From: Alligator mississippiensis
Lineage: Eukaryota; Chordata; Crocodylia; Alligatoridae
Direction: 5' to 3'
Assembly (NCBI RefSeq): GCF_030867095.1
Contig: NC_081831.1
Location: 66,416,716-66,480,715, forward strand
DNA: 64,000 nt
The notes beneath the pieces are model-generated. The model was not told where the DNA came from, ran no database searches, and saw only the letters and a program-made list of their open reading frames with translations. The position numbers were made by a program, and so were the translations under genes. This document shows, in pieces, positions 55,316-64,000 of this stretch (within the stretch, counting starts at the first letter, position 1; every line of letters starts with the position of its first letter).

Positions 55316-56112
55316 TTCTCAATGGGTGGTTTGCAACCTTATTAGACTCAAGGCACCCCTTGGAAATGCTAGCTCTCAGCTTTCACTCAAGTTTTAACTA
55401 CAGAAAAATAATAGAGTGATTCTTCTGTTGCCAAGAACTCAGAAAGACAACAAGGGCTGTGTCCAGATGAGCGTGGCCATGTGGTATGTGGTGCCGTAGA
55501 TATGTTTGTGGTGTCACATACCACACATTCAGCTGCTCTCCATGCTGCAAGGTAGCAGTGCAGAGGTTTGGGTTTTTTTGATCCCAGGAGATCCCAAAGT
55601 CCAAAAAACCTGCACCAAAAAAATAAAAATAAAAATGTCGAGTGGGGCACACGGGGACAGACCCAAAACTGGAGCCTGACCAGTCGGAGCCAGACTCCAG
55701 CTGCTGGCCAGGGTCCGAGCGGCAGGATTGCCACTGCTGTAGCCCCAGGAGACCCCACAAGATCCCAGGTAAGGCTGCTGGGGCCAGCCCAGTGCTGGCT
55801 CCAGCCTCCCCTTCCCTACCTGCCACATGCCAGAGGGCGCGTGGCACAGGCATTCCCTGGGGACAAGCAGCAGCGGCAGAAGGTGTGCTGCTGTTTCTTG
55901 TCCCTGGGTAAACAAATGTCCACGCTCACATGGACATGGCCAAGATGTCAGAATGTTTTTGACACCATAGATTCCCACTGACTACTATCCCTGGGTTTAT
56001 TTTGTGAATAACGTTGGTGTTTGCCCATGTAACAGTTGCGTGACACCCCACAGCACCCTTAAAAGCATATCAGGGCATTCCAGGGTGCCATGACACCCTG
56101 GTTGAGTATCAT
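55316..56112 (+). mobile_element. hAT-like element interrupted by a MITE
   Basis: Left part: 'gtggtttgcaacc', 'agactcaaggcaccccttgg', as at 29405. Right part: 'gttgcgtgacaccccacagc', 'gggtgccatgacaccctggt', then 'tgagtatcattgct', a decayed inverted copy of the CAGTGGTT..AACC end. The two halves are separated by the MITE at 55456-55948. Confidence 0.6.
55456..55948. mobile_element. MITE nested in the hAT-like element
   Basis: Ends 'gtgtccagatgagcgtgg' and the reverse complement of 'ccacgctcacatggacat' match at 15 of 18 positions. GC-rich interior. The open frames of up to 151 codons on both strands have no recognisable domain. Confidence 0.6.
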
Positions 56113-61320
<5,208 letters not shown>

Positions 61321-61383
61321 GGATTTACTGCAAAACAGCTGATGGGGGATAACTGCCCCCATCAGCTGTTTTGCAGTAAATCC
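61321..61383. repeat. Perfect 28 bp inverted repeat, 7-base loop
   Basis: Arms 61321-61348 and 61356-61383 are exact reverse complements (ggatttactgcaaaacagct... and its mirror). The loop is 'ataactg'. No mobile-element ends surround it. Confidence 0.95.
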
Positions 61384-62819
61384 CATCCTTTTTCACCTCA
61401 CTCTGCTTTGTTCATTTCATCAGAACCTGAATGAAGAATCTCCTCACCCGAAAGTCAAGTGAGTCTTCAAAAAGTGCTCATAGAGAAAAGGGCGCTCTCA
61501 GCTTCTTTACGAAATCTGCTCAGTTTGAAAACAAAAGGAATGGATTTTCTCTATTGCTCCTAGATGGAGAAAGCTATAGTAATTATCTTAACATGCACAG
61601 GAGTGAGGTCCCTGATCCCCAATGAGTGGCGCTCAACTTTCCATTGACGAGCTCTCTGAGATCCCTTGGAAGCCCTTGGCACCAGCCTTCACTGGAAGCA
61701 CCTGGCTTCCTATACACATGGAGTGCAGAGTCTTTTTTTTGCACAGCCTGAACGTAGCCATATTTTAAAGTCCAGATTCATTTCAGGAGGGAGGAGAAAG
61801 AATGCATATTATGTGATCTACACAACCTGTAGTTGTATATAAAGCAAAGCTATGTTCATGTAACATACTGGTTTAGAACTTCAAGGCATAAAAGTCAGCA
61901 AAATCCAGAAGTCAAGAGACCTTGGGCATTCTTATGTCCAGGGGACTGCACATGTAGACTCTGGGCAAGCACAAGAAAAAAAGATGAGCTGATGCTTGTG
62001 GTTAACTGCTTTTATTTTTAAATTTGTCTTTAACTGGAAAGATACAGCCTGAGCAACTCAGGGGCCCCAACTTCTCTGAATGTTTAAGATGCTCCTTTCG
62101 CAATGGGCTTCTGAGCATTGATTTCTCTAGCTATTGTGCTCTGAATTGCATTTGGGGCTTGGTATCCTCGCTGCCTGCCTTGACCTTTCCTCTCTTTGTT
62201 TCCCAGGCACTCGCAAGACTTTTCAAGTCAGCCACTGGCTGCCCAGTTGTGTTTTTAATTGGTACTTCAGGCAGTTGTCCAGACAGAGTACTTAGTTATA
62301 GAAGTACATTTCTCCCTTAGAGTGGTTGTAACCTTTGAAACAGTTGGGGCAGAGAGCACACGCACGCAGCTGACAAATGGGCTGTTCTGAGTACTTGGAA
62401 CACTTTTTGTTCTGGCAGTAGTGCCACTGGGCCCAGCCATGTTATCATTGCTCTCTCCCTCCAGTCAGGCCATAGGGAAGGCAATAATGTCCCCCATGGG
62501 AATGCTTCTGTGCTGCTGCTGCTTGTGTCCTCGTTGTCAACTAGATGTTTTTCCAGAATTGTGCACAAATGATGGCTCTTTCTGTTGCTGCAGCAAGGTC
62601 CTCCTTCATACAGGTCTCACCAAGGAGTTGCCAAGCGAGCAGGTGCTCCATAGTCTGCACTTCACTGTGCTCACATGTATTTGTGTTATTAGAATAGCCC
62701 CATTTGATCATGTTTGCTTTTGATCTTCAGGCTTGCAAGAGTCGTCTGTACAGATATCACCATGTTGACCTGTCTGTATCAGCCCCTCTGGAAAGGTCCT
62801 TCTAGGCACGAACAACACA
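61384..62819. other. No gene recognised
   Basis: Unique-looking DNA with no supported feature. Confidence 0.5.
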
Positions 62820-63199
62820 TGCCCCCGGAGCCTGGGGGGTCACGGTGACTGCCTCCAGGTGGTGGCGAGTGGGGAGCTCCCTTAGGTGGCTGTGGTCGTG
62901 GTGGTGGGGGGGTTGGGGAGCACCTACTGGTGGTCAGCGACCATCCACAGACACGTCAGCAGCGTCAGCAGTGGCCAGCAGCAACTGGGGACTGCCCATA
63001 GATGCAGCCAGCGGGGGAGGATGGCAAGTGGCAACTGCCTACAGGCACCACCGGCAGCGTCAGCAGCACTTTTCGCAGTGGGTGCACTGCCAATCTCAGG
63101 GGGTGCGTGTGCACCCCCTATGCATCGCCAATGCTCCTGGGGTTCCAGGCCATTTCAGGGCATCTGGTTGCACGTAATCTTTCTTTCTATAACCTCAGC
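62820..63199. other. GC-rich segment of unknown nature
   Basis: Contains 'ggtggtggcg', 'gtcagcagcgtcagcagtgg' and 'gggggtgcgtgtgcacccc' (an inverted repeat near 63099-63118). It may be part of a transposon. The open frames here overlap each other and are unrecognised. Confidence 0.35.
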
Positions 63200-63990
63200 T
63201 GTACCCTGTCAGTCGGCGTATCCAAGGGCGCAACACTGGTCACAAACCCTTTCGTGCTTTAAGCTGTTTGGTGACTTCGGTGTGACCATAGAGTGAATAC
63301 CTGAGGTCTTCCATCTGCTGTGATCTTTCTTTTTGGCTTGTTATCTTTCTTCTGATATCAGGTGGTGCAATGCCAGCCAGTAAGTGCAGGCTATCCTTTG
63401 GTGTCAGCTTTAGACATCCTGTTATTTCATGACAGCTATCATCTAGAACCGGGTCTAGTTTCTTGGCATGCACTCATTGTTCCCATACTGGACGTGCATG
63501 CTCGGCAAGGGAGTAACACAAGGCAATAGCAGTGGTTCGTAATGTAGTGGGGCTCGCTCCCCACTTTGAGGTGACTGCCTTTCAAAGTATGCTGTTGTGG
63601 GCTCTGATTTTACCTTTTGTCTTTTCCACATGCGCTTTGAAGGTAAGTATTTGGTCCAATGTAACCCCCAAGTCCACAGGGTTCAGGTGTTCAGTCAGTG
63701 CAATGCCGTTCCAGGTGCTGTTTAATTCCTGCTTGGCTTCTCTATGGTGCAGGTGAAAGGCTGTAACCTGCGTCTTCATGGGTTGGTGCAAAGCTGGGTC
63801 TCTGAAGGACAGAGCTTGCTCTGCAGAGGTCTTGGATGCAGAGGCAATCCAGGCAGAGAGCAACAACAGTTCCCCAGCCTCCCATCCAGTTCAGGGGGGA
63901 GCAACGAGGAGACTTCGTTCTCATTTGTGTTGTGCCTTGTCTATGGATTAGAAAAGGACTTCAGTCTTTGGGGCCATCTTCATGTCTCAT
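63200..63990 (-). mobile_element. LINE (non-LTR retrotransposon) RT thumb fragment, running off the window
   Basis: On the minus strand, reading down: 'PMKTQVTAFHLHHREAKQEL', 'NPVDLGVTLDQILTFKAHVE', 'KTKGKIRAHNSIL' (63790-63582), then after a break 'HAKKLDPVLDDSCHEITGCL', 'LLAGIAPPDIRRK' (63473-63300). This is the thumb and C-terminal region of a jockey/CR1-superfamily-like RT (KT...F.L....A...L...W.G..L.....P.YLGVTLDR.LTF..H). It differs from the LINE at 3-4.7 kb. Frameshifted and inactive. The 5' part lies beyond 64000. Confidence 0.78.
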
Positions 63991-64000
63991 TTCCCAAATA

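Noticed and set aside
55387-55981. Open frames of 120-151 codons on both strands
   Set aside because: GC-rich MITE interior, overlapping frames on both strands, no recognisable domain.

Overview
This window is repeat-rich vertebrate nuclear DNA with no intact protein-coding gene that I can recognise. CR1 retrotransposons, Penelope-like elements (PLEs), MIR-type SINEs, and many hAT-like and other small DNA transposons point to a sauropsid. A crocodilian is my best guess and a turtle is possible. That rests on remembered repeat families, not on a search. There is no operon structure, CRISPR array, rRNA or bacterial feature.

Layout. 1-6.8 kb: mostly unique DNA, with a LINE (3.05-4.66 kb, minus strand) split by a hAT-like element and flanked by a ~54 bp direct repeat. 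6.8-12.7 kb: PLE terminal fragments with hammerhead-ribozyme-like motifs, then unique DNA. 12.7-24 kb: two copies of a CTAGGGACAG-ended transposon family (the second is a 2.48 kb foldback), MITEs, and a second hAT-like copy. 24-33.7 kb: MIR, MITEs, several CR1 pieces (RT, endonuclease domain, 3' UTR), a CA microsatellite, and a third CTAGGGACAG copy. 33.7-37.8 kb: mostly unique. 37.8-43.8 kb: two closely related CR1 copies in opposite orientation, with a MITE and a second ribozyme-bearing fragment between them. 43.8-46.5 kb: short hAT MITEs with target duplications, and a MIR. 46.46-46.85 kb: a broken exon resembling LHFPL1, the only host-gene sequence I recognise. 47-53 kb: SINEs, a fourth CTAGGGACAG copy, a CR1, and a PLE with its GIY-YIG endonuclease region and 3' terminal hammerhead-like motif. 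53-64 kb: nested hAT/MITE, long unique stretches, a perfect 28 bp hairpin, and a second LINE running off the right edge.

The most interesting signal is the set of hammerhead-like motifs. At least two families of short repeats here, one physically attached to a PLE coding region, fold into the core, stem II and tiny stem III of type I hammerhead ribozymes. Each copy carries different decay, some of it of CpG type. Also worth checking are the foldback transposon, the nested LINE/hAT insertion, the LHFPL1-like pseudo-exon, and two exon-like segments with good splice signals and open frames.
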